Positions 8,828 to 15,260 of a DNA stretch of 23,393 nucleotides are shown here, one piece after another (position 1 is the first letter of the stretch; the number at the start of each line of letters is the position of its first letter). Made by a program: the position numbers and the translations under genes. The stretch comes from JANWHF01 sp036276235 (GTDB lineage: Bacteria > Planctomycetota > Phycisphaerae > Tepidisphaerales > Tepidisphaeraceae), in assembly GCA_036276235.1 (NCBI GenBank), contig DATBDZ010000309.1, positions 1 through 23,393 of the forward strand, written 5' to 3'. A model generated the notes under the pieces. The model was not told the DNA's origin and searched no databases. It saw only the letters and a list, made by a program, of their open reading frames with translations.

Positions 8828-9225
8828 TATTCTTCACTGACGAAAATTTCCCGCACAAAGCCAATGCGCTATTACGGGCATTCGATCAGGTGAACGAGAT
8901 TCGTGCGTTTTTAGACCATTTCCGCGCGGCCACGCCAGATATTGAGTGGTTACGCGACGTGGGCAAATGGCAACCCAAGCCGCACATCGTCTGCGGGGAC
9001 GGCAGGATACTGAGAAATAAAGTTGAAAGGGCTGCACTTCGCGATAGCGGATGCAACTTCATCCACTTGGCAGCGGGATGGACAAATACACCGTGGACGC
9101 CATATTGCCAGAAACTTATCAAGTACTGGCCAGACGTTATAGCTCTGGCAGCTCAAACTAATCGGCAAGCTGTAATTGAGCTAACGATCAACGGGAAGCT
9201 ACTGCGAAAGCCGCTGCCCGGCTAA
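8824..9225 (+). CDS. PIN-like (VapC45-type) toxin candidate
   Basis: 133 residues starting at a GTG that overlaps the upstream stop codon (GTGA). The N-terminal FFTDENFPHKANALLRAF gives the early Asp/Glu of a PIN-like nuclease fold, and HIVCGDGRILRNKVERAAL supplies a later acidic and basic segment, as in the small PIN-like proteins paired with DUF433 antitoxins. Such proteins are predicted RNases. The acidic residues D5, E6 and the Asp in GDGRIL are candidates for metal binding. Alternative: a DUF5615-like protein; both belong to the PIN-like group. Confidence 0.68.
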   Translation: MIFFTDENFPHKANALLRAFDQVNEIRAFLDHFRAATPDIEWLRDVGKWQPKPHIVCGDGRILRNKVERAALRDSGCNFIHLAAGWTNTPWTPYCQKLIKYWPDVIALAAQTNRQAVIELTINGKLLRKPLPG

Positions 9226-9237
9226 CGGAGTCGCCCA

Positions 9238-9402
9238 ATGAAAGATTCAAGCCGTTCGCAGAAGCTCGAGGATATAGCGGACACCAAGGCCGCGCGCCGT
9301 GCACTTGCTGCGATCAAGTCCGGGAAAAGTACGCCGATTCTTTGGGAGAAAGCCAAGGCGGAATTACGCGCCCTTCGACCGCGCCGGACTACCAAGCGAT
9401 AA
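9238..9402 (+). CDS. Small basic protein, antitoxin-tail-like
   Basis: A 54-residue ORF, 12 bp downstream of the PIN-like gene and in the same direction. It is rich in Lys, Arg and Ala (ADTKAARRALAAIKSGKS, then TPILWEKAKAELRAL). This helix plus 'W-E-K-A-K-A-E-L' pattern resembles the C-terminal toxin-wrapping segment of Phd/RelB-type antitoxins, but it has no DNA-binding domain. No strong ribosome binding site is visible, so it may be translated by coupling. It ends 8 bp from the convergent rtcA stop. Confidence 0.5.
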   Translation: MKDSSRSQKLEDIADTKAARRALAAIKSGKSTPILWEKAKAELRALRPRRTTKR

Positions 9403-9410
9403 ACCCCGCA

Positions 9411-10442
9411 TCACTTCCCCGTCACCTCCACCCGCCACTTCCCCTCCTCAACTTCTTCCAGCGCAATCGTGACCGCCAAAAACATCTCGATCACCCGCGC
9501 ATTGGTCCTCGTGTGCTCGGTCGGCGGTTGCGTGAGAAACGATCCGCCACCGGCCAGGGCCAGGGGGACCAGCAACTGATCGGCCAGGTGCGGGCCGACG
9601 GGGACTTCGGCGGCAAGGTAGTCGCGCGCTTCGGCGATCGCCTGCTCGGCGACGGCCTCGGCACTCACTCCCTTCATGCCGAAGCCGGCGAAGACCTCGG
9701 TCACATGCTCGCTTTCGATCCGGATCGTCAGCAGGTTGCCCGGGCCCCACTCATCGGGAAGCTGGCGGATCTGCATCTGCTCGTCCGGCCACGCCAGCGC
9801 CTTTTGCACGCGCTCCAACTCGCGCTTGGCGATCGCGCCAGGAAGAGCCGCGACAACCGCACGAGCCATCTGATTCCTGATCTCTCCGCGTTGCGGCAAA
9901 TGCAGCGGCGACAGCTTCTCGCACGGCTCGATCGTCACCGAAAACCGCCCGCCGCCCGCGGGATAAAATCCCGCCCGCTCCAGCTTCACCGCAACGCGCG
10001 GCCCCATCCGATTCACCAGCGGCACAAACGCATGCGCCAGAAAATCGATCGGCGGCGCATGCGGATTATGCGTGCCGCCCTCCAATATCAGCGCCGACGG
10101 CGCGCCGGCACACAGCAGCGCCGGCAACACCGTCTGCAACACCAGCGTGGTGCTCCCCGCCGACCCGACGGAGAATTTGTATTCGCCGGCCGCAATCTTC
10201 CCCGGCGAAAACGCCAACTCCCGCGACCCGATCGCCGCGCCTTCGGCGTCGGCTCCGCAAACAGAAGTCGCCGCATTGACGGCAGTCAAATGCTGCCGCA
10301 ACAACCCCGGCTTCTCCCTGCCGGCACGAATCTTCTCAATGCGAAATGGCTTGCCGGTCACCATTGACAGACCGAGAGCCGTGCGAAGGATCTGGCCGCC
10401 ACCTTCGCCGAAGGAGCCGTCGATGAGGATGGGGGTGGGCAT
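9411..10442 (-). CDS. rtcA: RNA 3'-terminal phosphate cyclase
   Basis: Converts RNA 3'-phosphate ends to 2',3'-cyclic phosphates with ATP, via an adenylated enzyme. It has 343 residues, the normal size. Family signatures are LIDGSFGEGGGQILRTAL at the N-terminus, GSAGSTTLVLQTVLPAL, EGGTHNPHAPPIDFL, FYPAGGGRFSV and the C-terminal TEHTRTNARV, whose His310 matches the adenylated histidine of the family. It is the last gene of the minus-strand RNA-repair series and may have its own promoter, since a repeat element of about 130 bp separates it from the TPR gene. No strong ribosome binding site is seen at the ATG. Confidence 0.97.
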   Translation of the reverse strand: MPTPILIDGSFGEGGGQILRTALGLSMVTGKPFRIEKIRAGREKPGLLRQHLTAVNAATSVCGADAEGAAIGSRELAFSPGKIAAGEYKFSVGSAGSTTLVLQTVLPALLCAGAPSALILEGGTHNPHAPPIDFLAHAFVPLVNRMGPRVAVKLERAGFYPAGGGRFSVTIEPCEKLSPLHLPQRGEIRNQMARAVVAALPGAIAKRELERVQKALAWPDEQMQIRQLPDEWGPGNLLTIRIESEHVTEVFAGFGMKGVSAEAVAEQAIAEARDYLAAEVPVGPHLADQLLVPLALAGGGSFLTQPPTEHTRTNARVIEMFLAVTIALEEVEEGKWRVEVTGK

Positions 10443-10520
10443 GATCGGATGATAGGTTTACAGGTTCGCGGAGAGGAGAGGCGGATCGATGGTTGCGCCG
10501 TTCCTCGGAGTATCGGATTG

Positions 10521-10648
10521 CCTTTCAACGTGGCACGGGTTTTTAACCCGTGCGTGCGATATCCGGATAAGAATATCTATTGAAAACAACAGTTCCTGTA
10601 AGTCCCGCGCCGCAAGCACGGGTTGAAAACCCGTGCCACGTGAAAGGT
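10521..10648. repeat. Palindromic repeat, GTGGCACGGGTTTTNAACCCGTG family
   Basis: Arms of about 18 bp (CCTTTC-ACGTGGCACGGG against its complement), each with an inner hairpin where CACGGGTT pairs with AACCCGTG. A related copy lies at 15090-15226. It fills the gap between the TPR gene and rtcA. Confidence 0.85.
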
Positions 10649-10669
10649 CTCACCCTATCGGTCGCGCCA

Positions 10670-11254
10670 CTACGTGTCGGATCTCATCGATATCACACGC
10701 TCGACGTCTTCCATCGCTTCCTTGGCGTCGTCGTAGTAGGGATCGATCTCCAGCGCGCGCTTAAAGCACTCCAGGGCTTCCGGATAGCGCTCCACCGCTC
10801 GAAGCACCAATCCGAGATTATGGTGAGCCTCGTCGATGCAGCCATCCGAGCACTGCGTCGCGCGACGATGCATTGCTTCGGCCTCGGCGAACTCGCCAAG
10901 GCGCGCGAGCATCCCGCCACAGTAGATATATGCATGTGCATCGTCCGGCTTGTATTCAATGGCGCGATCAAAGCATTGTCGTGCCGTCGCAAAATCCCCT
11001 TTGCGGCGGAACAACTGACCCAGATCGGTCATCACGAAATAATGGCCCTGTGTCTTCAGACTGAGCGCTTTGCGTAATGCCGCTTCGGCCTCATCGAATC
11101 GGGAGATATCGGTCAGTTCAAATCCCAGACTGTGCCAGGCGGTTCCAAACTCGGGGAATTCCTCTAAAAAGCGGCGCAACAACTGAAGTCGAGTCGCCGG
11201 TGTGTCCGGCGAGGAACGAATCTGCTCCCATCGTTCGCTCACGCTGTCGCTCAT
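10670..11254 (-). CDS. Tetratricopeptide repeat protein
   Basis: About 194 residues, soluble, no signal peptide. Several 34-residue TPR units are visible from about residue 25 onward: AWHSLGFELTDISRFDEAEA, HYFVMTDLGQLFRRKGDFAT, HAYIYCGGMLARLGEFAEAE, and HHNLGLVLRAVERYPEALEC followed by FKRALEIDPYYDDA. TPRs mediate protein contacts; no partner can be named. I chose the ATG at 11254 (MSDSVSERW); a GTG at 11272 in the same frame has AAGGAG only four bases upstream and is the alternative. It sits 53 bp after the upstream unknown gene, within the RNA-repair series, so a role as an adaptor of this system is a possible inference. Confidence 0.85.
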   Translation of the reverse strand: MSDSVSERWEQIRSSPDTPATRLQLLRRFLEEFPEFGTAWHSLGFELTDISRFDEAEAALRKALSLKTQGHYFVMTDLGQLFRRKGDFATARQCFDRAIEYKPDDAHAYIYCGGMLARLGEFAEAEAMHRRATQCSDGCIDEAHHNLGLVLRAVERYPEALECFKRALEIDPYYDDAKEAMEDVERVISMRSDT

Positions 11255-11307
11255 GATGCGGCATTGTAGCACCCGTCTCCTTCAGACATGGGCGGGACGC
11301 TTCACAG

Positions 11308-12084
11308 TTAGGTGCGCCGCGCTCGCACAGAATCCAGAATCGCAATGCCATTCGACAAAAAAGCCTGCGTCTTCGCGTCATCCGACGCGAAGAAGGCATC
11401 TTCCAGCAGTGCTAACGGCCCGCTGCTCATCAGGAATTCACGGATCGTTTCAACTGTTGCCCGATCGACACCCTCGTCTCCCCAAACCTGATTCCAGCCG
11501 GGTGGGAAGTCCGGATCACCGCCCTCCCACATCGCGTTGATAAGCTCGGCGAGCAAAATTGCGGAGCGGCGGCCGGGCGCTGCCAGCCAATGATTGAACA
11601 ACGGTTGGAGCGGCGCGCCGCTGAATGCAACGACCTTCAGGCGATCCACGACTTCACTGTTTGCTCGAAGTACCGGTCGATCCGTGCAGCTCTGCGCCAC
11701 CCACGCGTAGAAGAAAGACTCTACCGCCGCTACTTTCTCGGGCGGCCACTCCCGCCAGCGGCATTGGTTCATGTCGCTGACAAACATTTCTGGTTCGACT
11801 TGGTTGTAATTACCCTTTGCAAAGTCCTCAAATACACGCGGCAGAAAATATTGGACTGTTTCGGATCGTTCCCCGTCGAAACAGAGTGAGTGCCACACCA
11901 AGTCCAAATAGTCGGGCACTTCCAGTTCGCGCACGGTGACGCGCTCAGGCAGATCGAGCTTGGCGTCTGGAAAGCCAATGTCGGCCCAAGGGCGCCTGCC
12001 ACGGCGCTTTCGCGCGAAAAGTGAATAAAGTACTTCGATCATCTTCGGAAGATCGAGGAGCGATTCGGGCAATGGCGCGTTCAT
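11308..12084 (-). CDS. Unknown protein in the RNA-repair operon
   Basis: I do not recognise this family. It has 258 residues, mostly helical and soluble by eye, with many Trp and acidic residues (RRGRRPWADIGFPDAKLDLP, DYLDLVWHSLCFDG, NAMWEGGDPDFPPGWNQVWG). I chose the ATG at 12084, 10 bp after the rtcB stop, with GAGG just upstream, so it is almost certainly co-translated with rtcB. An in-frame ATG at 12117 would overlap rtcB by 23 bp. Its tight linkage to rtcB suggests involvement in RNA repair or its regulation, but no catalytic motif is evident. Confidence 0.75.
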   Translation of the reverse strand: MNAPLPESLLDLPKMIEVLYSLFARKRRGRRPWADIGFPDAKLDLPERVTVRELEVPDYLDLVWHSLCFDGERSETVQYFLPRVFEDFAKGNYNQVEPEMFVSDMNQCRWREWPPEKVAAVESFFYAWVAQSCTDRPVLRANSEVVDRLKVVAFSGAPLQPLFNHWLAAPGRRSAILLAELINAMWEGGDPDFPPGWNQVWGDEGVDRATVETIREFLMSSGPLALLEDAFFASDDAKTQAFLSNGIAILDSVRARRT

Positions 12085-12094
12085 TGAGTTTGCC

Positions 12095-13600
12095 TCAATC
12101 ATCCGCTTCCCCGCCATCCTTAATCACAAACCGCGCCTTGAGCTTCGCAACTTGCGTCGCGAGCCCGGCGAGTTCCACCGATCGTAACACCTCGGCGAAA
12201 TCCTTGTACGCATCGGGCGCTTCATCCTTCGGGTATTGCCGGCAATTGCTGAGGATGTCGCATTCATCCAGCTCCTGATCGATGGTTGATTGATCGAGCG
12301 TGCGGATGGCCTGTTTGCGGCCCATGCGGCGGCCGGCGCCGTGGTTGACGCTGTAGCAGCTTTTTGCTGCGCCTTCGGATGCCACCATCACCGCCGACCC
12401 TTCGCGCGGGTTGCCGGGGAGGAGGATCGGGTGGCCGGTCTGCTCGAAAGGCGTGCCTTTGAGCGCGTGATGGCCGCCGGGGATGGCGCGGGTTGCGCCC
12501 TTGCGATGAACCCATGCGAGCTGGTCGTTGACCACTTCACGCCGCGCGATGTTGTGGCTGATGAAGTAGACGAGCCTTCCCTTCGTGCCGGGGAGAACTT
12601 CCTCAAATGCTTCGAGCACCAGCGCGTTGATGAGCATGTGATTGACGGTGGCGAAGTTGGCTCCCAGGGCCATGTCGTCCAGGTACGCGTTGGCGTGATC
12701 GGTGCCGAGCGGCGCGTAGACCAGCTCGCGATCGTCGCCGGGCAGCGGAATGCTCCAGGTGCAAAAGTGTTCCTGCAGCGCGCGGAACTGGCCAGAGGCC
12801 AGCTTGTGGCCCAGGCCGCGCGAGCCGCAATGTGAGAGAAACGCGACGCATCCATCGCGCAAGCCGAAGGTATTCGCGGTTGCGCGCGCGGAATCGTTAT
12901 CCGCGATCAAGACGACTTCGCATTCGCCAAAATGATTTCCGCCGCCGTAGCTTCCGAGCTGGCGGATTTTGTCGTCGAAATCGCCCAGGGCCTGCGCGTG
13001 CAGCAGCCGATCGAGGCGCAGCGCCAGCGCATCGATGGTGTCATCATGGCCGACATGCGAAGAGTCTTCGCAGCGCGACGCCCACTCAGGGGGAATGCCC
13101 AGGGCAGCGCAGACTTCGGCGCTCGCGCCTTGCGTAACCGCCTTGATGCCCAGCTCGCGGCCGACCTTGCGGCTCTTCTTTGCCGACCGCTGTCCGCGTC
13201 CGGCCCCGGTCGGCAGACGCTGGCCGATCGCGTCGATCAGCGCGCGGCGGACCTGCCGATCGCGCACGGCATCCGCCGGCAGATCAAGCTGCAAAAGGCT
13301 CATCGAACATTTGATATCAACGCCGACCGGCCCGGGATAAATATGCGTCGGCGAAACCATCACGCATCCCACCGGCGCGCCATAGCCGGCATGCGCGTCG
13401 GGGTTGAGCACCAGATCGCTCACGCCCGGCGCGCTGCGCGAGTTGATCGCCTGCTGAAGACATTTGGAATCAAAGCCGGCGCGAATGGAATCGGTGCCGA
13501 TCACGGTGATCGGCGGGCGGTTCTTCACCGGAAGAATCCCGACGGCAGTATCCGTCGGGATGATCGCGGGCTTGATGGATTCGGTAATTAATGCGGTCAT
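12095..13600 (-). CDS. rtcB: RNA-splicing ligase RtcB
   Basis: Joins RNA 2',3'-cyclic phosphate or 3'-phosphate ends to 5'-OH ends using GTP and Mn2+. It has 501 residues, longer than E. coli RtcB (408) and close to archaeal forms. Expected metal and nucleotide residues are visible: D95 and C98 in GPVGVDIKCSM, H223 in GGGNHFGE, H257 in LSHCGSRGLGH, H349 in ISHNIARREV, and the guanylated histidine H420 in SVNHGAGRRMGRKQ. It follows three clear Y RNA genes and one diverged copy, and precedes the unknown 258-residue gene. The nearest Y RNA ends in a terminator-like hairpin with a U tract 283 bp upstream, so rtcB transcription needs read-through or its own promoter. Confidence 0.97.
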   Translation of the reverse strand: MTALITESIKPAIIPTDTAVGILPVKNRPPITVIGTDSIRAGFDSKCLQQAINSRSAPGVSDLVLNPDAHAGYGAPVGCVMVSPTHIYPGPVGVDIKCSMSLLQLDLPADAVRDRQVRRALIDAIGQRLPTGAGRGQRSAKKSRKVGRELGIKAVTQGASAEVCAALGIPPEWASRCEDSSHVGHDDTIDALALRLDRLLHAQALGDFDDKIRQLGSYGGGNHFGECEVVLIADNDSARATANTFGLRDGCVAFLSHCGSRGLGHKLASGQFRALQEHFCTWSIPLPGDDRELVYAPLGTDHANAYLDDMALGANFATVNHMLINALVLEAFEEVLPGTKGRLVYFISHNIARREVVNDQLAWVHRKGATRAIPGGHHALKGTPFEQTGHPILLPGNPREGSAVMVASEGAAKSCYSVNHGAGRRMGRKQAIRTLDQSTIDQELDECDILSNCRQYPKDEAPDAYKDFAEVLRSVELAGLATQVAKLKARFVIKDGGEADD

Positions 13601-13670
13601 TGTGTTCTCACTTGGCTCGATGATTCACGAGCATGCTCTTTCGCGGACACGGTTGCATGGCGGAATCCAA

Positions 13671-13864
13671 GGGTGCCACAGGTCGAGGTACTCCGAATCG
13701 TCACGCGGCTGCGCCGGCCACCGACAGACGAAGACGGCGGGCAGTGCCCGCCCTACGGGCGAATGCGGCGCGTAGGGCGGGCACTGCCCGCCGCCTTTTC
13801 GGAACAGACCGGTGCTTTCGACCCCGAAGACACAGGTCTGCGAGTACGCCGACCTGTGGCACCC
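13671..13864. repeat. Palindromic repeat (GGGTGCCACAGGTC family) with nested insert
   Basis: The outer arms GGGTGCCACAGGTC (13671) and GACCTGTGGCACCC (to 13864) are inverted. An intact shorter copy at 19235-19321 lacks the insert. The copy here is split by a different palindrome at 13735-13795. Confidence 0.8.
13735..13795. repeat. Palindromic repeat, GGCGGGCAGTGCCCGCCCTAC family (nested)
   Basis: Inverted arms reading CGGGCAGTGCCCGCCCTAC and its complement around a short loop. A second copy at 23237-23296 encodes the tail of the MNIO protein. Here it lies inside the GGGTGCCACAGGTC repeat. Confidence 0.85.
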
Positions 13865-13882
13865 GAATTGGACGCTCCACTC

Positions 13883-13897
13883 AAAAAAATCCGGCGA
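13883..13897 (-). terminator. Terminator formed by Y RNA 1 outer stem and U tract
   Basis: The 3' strand UCGCCGGA is followed directly by seven U. It pairs with the 5' end of the same RNA (14011-14004) rather than with an adjacent strand, so termination would depend on folding of the whole Y RNA. This is an inference from sequence. Confidence 0.5.
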
Positions 13898-14011
13898 CAA
13901 AGTTTTGGAGAAACGGATCCCGGTGCTCTGCCGCTGAGCTACGCCTAGTGGGCGGCGGGACTCGAACCCGCGGCCGCCGGGGTTAATGTAGTTCCTCCGG
14001 CATTCGCCGGA
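13883..14011 (-). ncRNA. Bacterial Y RNA 1 (tRNA-mimicking)
   Basis: About 129 nt. The ends pair: UCCGGCGA (14011-14004) with UCGCCGGA (13897-13890), then an asymmetric internal loop, then GGAGGAAC with GUUUCUCC. Inside lies a tRNA elbow in permuted order: a CCCGG stem strand, the T arm GCGGG-UUCGAGU-CCCGC, a short acceptor-like hairpin CGCC-CACUA-GGCG, the D arm GCUC-AGCGGCA-GAGC with U8 and the G18G19 pair, and the closing CCGGG. There is no anticodon arm. This is the layout known for Rsr-associated Y RNAs (YrlA type): the Ro60-binding stem replaces the anticodon arm. The outer stem followed by seven U (13889-13883) would act as its own terminator. Confidence 0.88.
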
Positions 14012-14015
14012 TTTC

Positions 14016-14090
14016 CGTAGGGGCGAACCTTGTGTTCGCCCGTGTGATTCGCGCGACCGGCGAAGGGCGAACACAAGGTTCGCCCCTACG
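14016..14090. repeat. Palindromic repeat, CGTAGGGGCGAACCTTGTGTTCGCC, copy 1
   Basis: Near-perfect inverted arms: GTAGGGGCGAACCTTGTGTT and its complement, around a short GC-rich loop. It starts 4 bp upstream of Y RNA 1 and is followed by a second copy 13 bp later. Confidence 0.9.
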
Positions 14091-14103
14091 ACGCGCCTGT
14101 TCC

Positions 14104-14176
14104 CGTAGGGGTGAACCTCGTGTTCACCCATGTTGTTCGCGGCCGGCCCAGGGCGAACACGAGGTTCGCCCCTACG
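14104..14176. repeat. Palindromic repeat, CGTAGGGGTGAACCTCGTGTTC, copy 2
   Basis: A diverged tandem copy of the element at 14016-14090, with inverted arms GTAGGGGTGAACCTCGTGTT and complement. It lies 13 bp from the 3' end of Y RNA 2. The two copies separate Y RNA 2 from Y RNA 1. Confidence 0.9.
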
Positions 14177-14189
14177 GCCGTCGGTTTTC

Positions 14190-14322
14190 AAAAGGCATGA
14201 CGACAAGGTCTTTGATGAAACACGACCGCGCTCTGCCGCTGAGCTACGCCTTGCGGCGGTGGGATTCGAACCCACGACCTCGGGCTCCTAAAGCATGTAG
14301 TTCCATCAGCATTCGTCACACC
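14190..14322 (-). ncRNA. Bacterial Y RNA 2 (tRNA-mimicking)
   Basis: About 133 nt. The outer stem GGUGUGACGA (14322-14313) pairs with UCGUCAUGCC over 10 bp with two wobbles. The inner stem GAUGGAAC pairs with GUUUCAUC. The enclosed module is the cleanest tRNA mimic in the window: T arm GUGGG-UUCGAAU-CCCAC, acceptor-like CGCC closed by a GCAA tetraloop onto GGCG, then U, A and D arm GCUC-AGCGGCA-GAGC. It lacks an anticodon arm and the order is T before D. The 3' end is followed by UUUU only, so termination is weak. It lies 12 bp after the stop of the 129-residue unknown gene. Confidence 0.87.
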
Positions 14323-14334
14323 ACGTCTGCGTCG

Positions 14335-14724
14335 TCAAATCGGTGTCGGAATTCCAAGTGTTCGGCAATCTTCCATCACGGCATCGAGGGAGCCGGGCGC
14401 GATTTTCACGCATCGACTCAGGAACCTTCGCATCGCGTCGCGAACCCGGCGGCGAGCTCGGGAAAGATCGCCTGCGTTGCTGCTTTGGGCGGTGATCGGA
14501 TCATTCGACCAGTCGATCAAATTCGGTTCCCGATGTGCCATCGATGCCTCCGACATTCGTTCAAATCGCTGCTGATATCCGTTGATCACTTCAAGCACAT
14601 GAATCGCCTCGGCGACCCAGAACTCACGATTGGCCGCATACCCGGCGAAGGCGGTTTCATGTCCGCCACAGGCGGTCGATACAACCTTGATCAGCGAATC
14701 GGCGAGGTCGTCGATGTAGGACAT
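14335..14724 (-). CDS. Small unknown protein between Y RNA genes
   Basis: 129 residues, not recognised. It is helical, without signal peptide or membrane segment (MSYIDDLADSLIKVVSTACG, FWVAEAIHVLEVINGYQQRF, then a basic stretch RARRRVRDAMRRFLSRC). GGAGG lies seven bases before the ATG, and the reading frame is clean, so it is probably a real gene. It sits between Y RNA 3 (upstream) and Y RNA 2 (12 bp downstream) in the same direction. The Arg-rich segment could bind RNA, but this is only a guess from composition and context. Confidence 0.68.
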   Translation of the reverse strand: MSYIDDLADSLIKVVSTACGGHETAFAGYAANREFWVAEAIHVLEVINGYQQRFERMSEASMAHREPNLIDWSNDPITAQSSNAGDLSRARRRVRDAMRRFLSRCVKIAPGSLDAVMEDCRTLGIPTPI

Positions 14725-14771
14725 TTGTGGCCTCCGTATTCACAAGCAGGTCGATCGGTTCTTACGCCGAG

Positions 14772-14810
14772 CCCCCTCCCCAACCCTCCCCCGGAGTACC
14801 GGGGGAGGGA
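14772..14810. repeat. Single-arm copy of the CCCTCTCC...GTAC repeat family
   Basis: A single hairpin (CCCTCCCCCGG-AGTA-CCGGGGGAGGG) related to the arms of the repeats at 1595 and 19085. It lies between Y RNA 3 and the 129-residue gene. Confidence 0.8.
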
Positions 14811-14840
14811 GAAGACGGATCGCCGCATCGCTTATCTAAA

Positions 14841-14988
14841 GAGCACGGCGACAAAATCGGAGAAACGACTGGCCTTGCGGCCATCGCCATCGTGCTGCCG
14901 TTGCACCACCGCCGGGCTGGCCCGGCGGGCGGGAGTCGAACCCGCGTCTGCGGCGTCCATGTAGTTCCTTCCAGCATTCGCCTTGCTC
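14841..14988 (-). ncRNA. Bacterial Y RNA 3 (tRNA-mimicking, longest)
   Basis: About 148 nt. Outer stem GAGCA-A-GGCGA (14988-14978) pairs with UCGCC-G-UGCUC (14851-14841) with one mismatch; inner GGAAGGAAC pairs with GUUUCUCC with one bulge. The module has T arm GCGGG-UUCGACU-CCCGC, an 8-bp acceptor CCGCCGGG-CCAG-CCCGGCGG, and D arm GUGC-AACGGCA-GCAC, resembling the D arm of some Gln or Gly tRNAs rather than the one in copies 1 and 2. An additional hairpin (UGGCC-GCAA-GGCCA) follows the D arm. It starts 2 nt after the tRNA-Pro 3' end. No clear U-tract terminator follows. Confidence 0.82.
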
Positions 14989-14990
14989 AA

Positions 14991-15064
14991 TCGGAGTGGC
15001 TGGATTCGAACCAGCGACTTCCTGCGCCCGAGGCAGGCGCGCTACCAAGCTGCGCTACACTCCG
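14991..15064 (-). tRNA. tRNA-Pro (anticodon CGG)
   Basis: A complete 74-nt cloverleaf: acceptor CGGAGTG/CACTCCG with discriminator A, D arm GCGC-AGCTTGGTA-GCGC, anticodon arm CCTGC-CTCGGGC-GCAGG with anticodon CGG, variable loop AAGTC, and T arm GCTGG-TTCGAAT-CCAGC. The C1-G72 pair is typical of bacterial tRNA-Pro. CCA is not encoded; the next bases are TTG, so RNase Z-type 3' processing and CCA addition are expected. Y RNA 3 begins 2 nt downstream. Confidence 0.95.
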
Positions 15065-15089
15065 TTGCGTTGCGTCCGCCTTGGAGAAT

Positions 15090-15226
15090 GAGAACTTTTC
15101 TTGTGGCACGGGTTTTCAACCCGTGTGAGCGGCGCGAGAACAGGCAGAATCGTTGTTGTCCGCGCACCTGTTCGTTCGAGCATTGCACACACGGGTTACA
15201 AACCCGTGCCACGGCGAAAGGTTCTC
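15090..15226. repeat. Palindromic repeat, GTGGCACGGGTTTTCAACCCGTG family
   Basis: Inverted arms GAGAAC...GTGGCACGGG (15090) and CCCGTGCCAC...GTTCTC (to 15226), each with an inner CACGGGTT/AACCCGTG hairpin. It is related to the element at 10521-10648. It lies 26 bp upstream of tRNA-Pro on the minus strand. Confidence 0.85.
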
Positions 15227-15260
15227 AAGCTCCTTGCTGACCCTACAGATCTCCGTTCAC

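Noticed and set aside
9342..10367. Long plus-strand ORF of 341 codons.
   Set aside because: It is the antisense frame of rtcA, with Arg/His/Gln-rich, low-complexity translation typical of GC-rich shadow frames.
10529..10640. TGGCACGGGTT in the palindromic repeats as sigma-54 promoters.
   Set aside because: The -24-like box is there, but no GC follows at the required 10-base spacing; the match comes from the repeat itself.
13883..14011. A permuted (two-piece) tmRNA.
   Set aside because: No tag-coding region, and the acceptor-like stem is only 4 bp and closed by a loop.
13900..14980. The T-arm and D-arm sequences as ordinary, split or broken tRNA genes.
   Set aside because: In each case the T arm precedes the D arm on the minus strand, there is no anticodon arm, and the outer ends pair with each other, which fits a Y RNA and not a tRNA. 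Only 14991-15064 is a normal tRNA.
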